Assembly: GCA_937873435.1 (NCBI GenBank)
Contig: CALMWM010000262.1
Location: 1-8,421, forward strand
Length of the DNA: 8,421 nt
Source: an uncultured Gallionellaceae bacterium
Lineage (GTDB): Bacteria; Pseudomonadota; Gammaproteobacteria; Burkholderiales; Sulfuricellaceae
Direction: 5' to 3'
In this document: one piece after another, positions 6,704 through 8,421 of the stretch
Layout of the letters: each line of letters starts with the position of its first letter
Numbering within the stretch: position 1 is the first letter of the stretch
Made by a program: the position numbers and the translations under genes
The notes under the pieces: model-generated
Told to the model about the DNA's origin: nothing
What the model saw: only the letters and a program-made list of their open reading frames with translations
Databases searched by the model: none

Positions 6704-8421
6704 ATGAACGGCCTTTTGGAAACCCACGACGCCATGCCGGAAAATTGGTATCCCACCGAACCGGATGCCTATGACGAAATGCTCGATGGCGACGGGCAGA
6801 TACGGCCTCAGTGGGCGTATCTGATCCGTGCCTTGCGCGCATTAGGCATGACGGAGCTCGAACGGCGCGGCGCGGAGGCCGCCAAGCTGCTGCGCGAGAA
6901 CGGCGTCACCTACAATGTGTACGGCGACCCGGCGGGGCAGAGCCGGCCATGGCAGCTCGATCCGGTGCCGCTGCTGGTCTCCAGCGAGGAATGGGCAGTC
7001 ATCGAGTCCGGGCTGCTGGAGCGGGCGGAACTGCTGAACCTGATCCTCGCCGACATATACGGCCCGCGCGAATTGATCCGCAAAGGATTGCTGCCCCTCG
7101 AACTGTTGTACAACCACGGCGGATTCCTGCGTGCCTGCGACCGGATCGCATTGCGCGGCAAACATCAACTGGTGGTCTACGCGGCGGATCTGGCGCGCGG
7201 GCCGGACGACCGCATGTGGGTGCTGGGCGACCGTACCCAGGCGCCGTCCGGCGCGGGCTATGCATTGGAAAACCGGGTCGCCATGACGCGCGTGCTGCCC
7301 AGCCTGTTCCGCGATTCCCACGTGCATCGCCTGGCGCTGTTTTTCCAGTCGCTGCGTGCCGGCCTGAATGCCATCGCGCCCGCGGCGGCGGAGAACCCCC
7401 GCGTCGTCGTGCTTACCCCCGGCCCCCTCAACGAAACCTTCTTCGAACATGCCTACCTGGCTTCCTATCTAGGCTACCCGCTGGTACAGGGCGACGATCT
7501 GACGGTGCGCGACGGCTACCTCTGGCTGAAATCGCTGAACGGTCTGGAACGGGTCGACGTGATCCTGCGCCGGGTCGACGACGATTTCTGCGATCCCCTG
7601 GAACTGCGTGAAGATTCGCGCCTCGGCGTGCCGGGGCTGGTGGAAGTCGCGCGGCGCGGCAACGTCGCCATTGCCAACCCGCTCGGCAGTAGCGTGCTGG
7701 AGAATCCCGGCCTGCTGGCGTTCCTGCCCGGCATCGCCGAGCATTTTCTGGGCCGCACGCTACGTTTGCCCTCTGCGGCTACTTGGTGGTGCGGTCAGCC
7801 GAAGGAACGCGACTACGTGCTGGCCAACCTGGAGCGGCTGGTGATCAAGCCGACTTATCGCGGAACGGGCATAGGCCCGGTGTTCGGCCATCTCCTCAGC
7901 CAGGCGGAATTGGCCGAATGGCGCGCGCGTATCCGGGCGCGGCCGGCGTTTTATGTCGGGCAGGAGCAGGAGGGGTTTTCCACCGTGCCTTCCCTCGTCT
8001 CCGGCAGGCTGGAGCCGCGCCATGCCGTCCTGCGCAGTTTCCTGGTGGCGCGTGCCGACAGTTACGTGGCGATGCCCGGGGGCTTGACCCGCAGCACGCC
8101 GCACAAGGACGACATGCAGGTTTCCAACCAGACCGGCAGCATCAGCAAGGATACCTGGGTGCTGGCCTCGGAGCCGGAAAAGCCGATCGATCTGGTGATG
8201 AGGCCGACCCCGGAGCAGGTGGCCGCCAGTCTGAGCGGTGCCCTGCCGAGCCGGGCGGCGGACAATCTTTTCTGGGTCGGGCGTTACGCCGAGCGCGCCG
8301 AAGCCACGATCCGGCTGCTGCGTTCCGCGATCAAGAAACTGTATGGCAACCCCGACCGCAATGCCAATGAACACACCGAGAGCCTGGCTTGCCTGCTGCG
8401 CGCCGTGACGCAATTGACCGG
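6704..8421 (+). CDS. Circularly permuted ATP-grasp/alpha-E fusion protein, 3' end outside window
   Basis: The frame stays open to the right edge, with 572 residues visible. Residues to about 490 form a circularly permuted ATP-grasp region parallel to the stand-alone protein: L-T-P-G-P-L-N near 237, L-E-R-V-D-V-I-L-R-R-V-D-D-D-F at 281-295, the lysine of V-I-K-P at 382, and S-K-D-T-W at 481-485. From about 510 an alpha-E domain begins: S-R-A-A-D-N-L-F-W-V-G-R-Y-A-E-R-A-E at 516-533, matching the start of the stand-alone alpha-E protein. Differences: G-D-R at 175-177 where the stand-alone copy has E-D-N, and R-G-T-G-I-G in place of the S-G-G-Y-G loop, so nucleotide binding or substrate choice may differ. 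ATG 6704 has GGA seven bases before it; the in-frame ATG 6692 is the alternative and adds four residues. An in-frame stop at 6632-6634 separates it from the Anbu gene. Full members of this fused family are usually above 800 residues, so roughly a third is missing. Confidence 0.92.
   Translation, partial: MNGLLETHDAMPENWYPTEPDAYDEMLDGDGQIRPQWAYLIRALRALGMTELERRGAEAAKLLRENGVTYNVYGDPAGQSRPWQLDPVPLLVSSEEWAVIESGLLERAELLNLILADIYGPRELIRKGLLPLELLYNHGGFLRACDRIALRGKHQLVVYAADLARGPDDRMWVLGDRTQAPSGAGYALENRVAMTRVLPSLFRDSHVHRLALFFQSLRAGLNAIAPAAAENPRVVVLTPGPLNETFFEHAYLASYLGYPLVQGDDLTVRDGYLWLKSLNGLERVDVILRRVDDDFCDPLELREDSRLGVPGLVEVARRGNVAIANPLGSSVLENPGLLAFLPGIAEHFLGRTLRLPSAATWWCGQPKERDYVLANLERLVIKPTYRGTGIGPVFGHLLSQAELAEWRARIRARPAFYVGQEQEGFSTVPSLVSGRLEPRHAVLRSFLVARADSYVAMPGGLTRSTPHKDDMQVSNQTGSISKDTWVLASEPEKPIDLVMRPTPEQVAASLSGALPSRAADNLFWVGRYAERAEATIRLLRSAIKKLYGNPDRNANEHTESLACLLRAVTQLT

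Noticed and set aside
6811..7611. 266-codon open frame on the + strand
   Set aside because: It is an Arg/Ala/Pro-rich alternative frame inside the fused ATP-grasp gene, typical of out-of-frame GC-rich sequence.
7760..8413. 217-codon open frame on the - strand
   Set aside because: Antisense to the fused ATP-grasp/alpha-E gene, without known motifs.

Overview
The window looks like high-GC proteobacterial DNA. A betaproteobacterium is my best guess, from the gene content (Anbu proteasome-type peptidase with circularly permuted ATP-grasp and alpha-E proteins) and the strong G/C bias at third codon positions. The species cannot be fixed from this sequence alone. No RNA gene, IS element, CRISPR array or replication origin was seen. 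Two unrelated blocks meet at a convergent junction.

Left block (1..2959, + strand). This is the 3' part of a superfamily 2 DEAD/DEAH-type helicase gene whose start lies outside the window, followed by an 8-bp overlapping gene for a 402-residue protein with a C-terminal GIY-YIG (T5orf172-like) nuclease domain. The helicase reading frame is broken twice, near 290-303 and near 969-976. Each break is explained by a single extra G, so the gene is a pseudogene, a phase-variable allele or a sequence-error artefact. Helicase plus nuclease in one transcription unit is the kind of pair found in accessory or defence DNA. I do not recognise it as a named system.

Junction (2960..3187). A 228-bp convergent intergenic stretch without a convincing gene or terminator.

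Right block (3188..8421). On the - strand, a stand-alone circularly permuted type 2 ATP-grasp protein is followed by a stand-alone alpha-E protein, joined by an ATGA overlap. Divergently, on the + strand, lie an Anbu-type (ancestral beta subunit) proteasome-like peptidase and then a second circularly permuted ATP-grasp protein fused to an alpha-E domain, which runs off the right edge. Published comparative genomics of ATP-grasp amidoligases (the Aravind group) linked these families, together with transglutaminase-like proteases, to a predicted peptide-ligating and peptide-cleaving pathway whose product is unknown. Here the ATP-grasp/alpha-E pair is present twice, once split and once fused, on either side of the peptidase.

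The 160-bp divergent region (5620..5779) holds a plausible sigma-70 promoter for the peptidase. Its -10 box lies inside a perfect 14-bp palindrome. Two similar 11-bp CCAAT/TTGG elements lie 72 bp apart around the promoter, so regulated expression of the peptidase is likely, though not shown.
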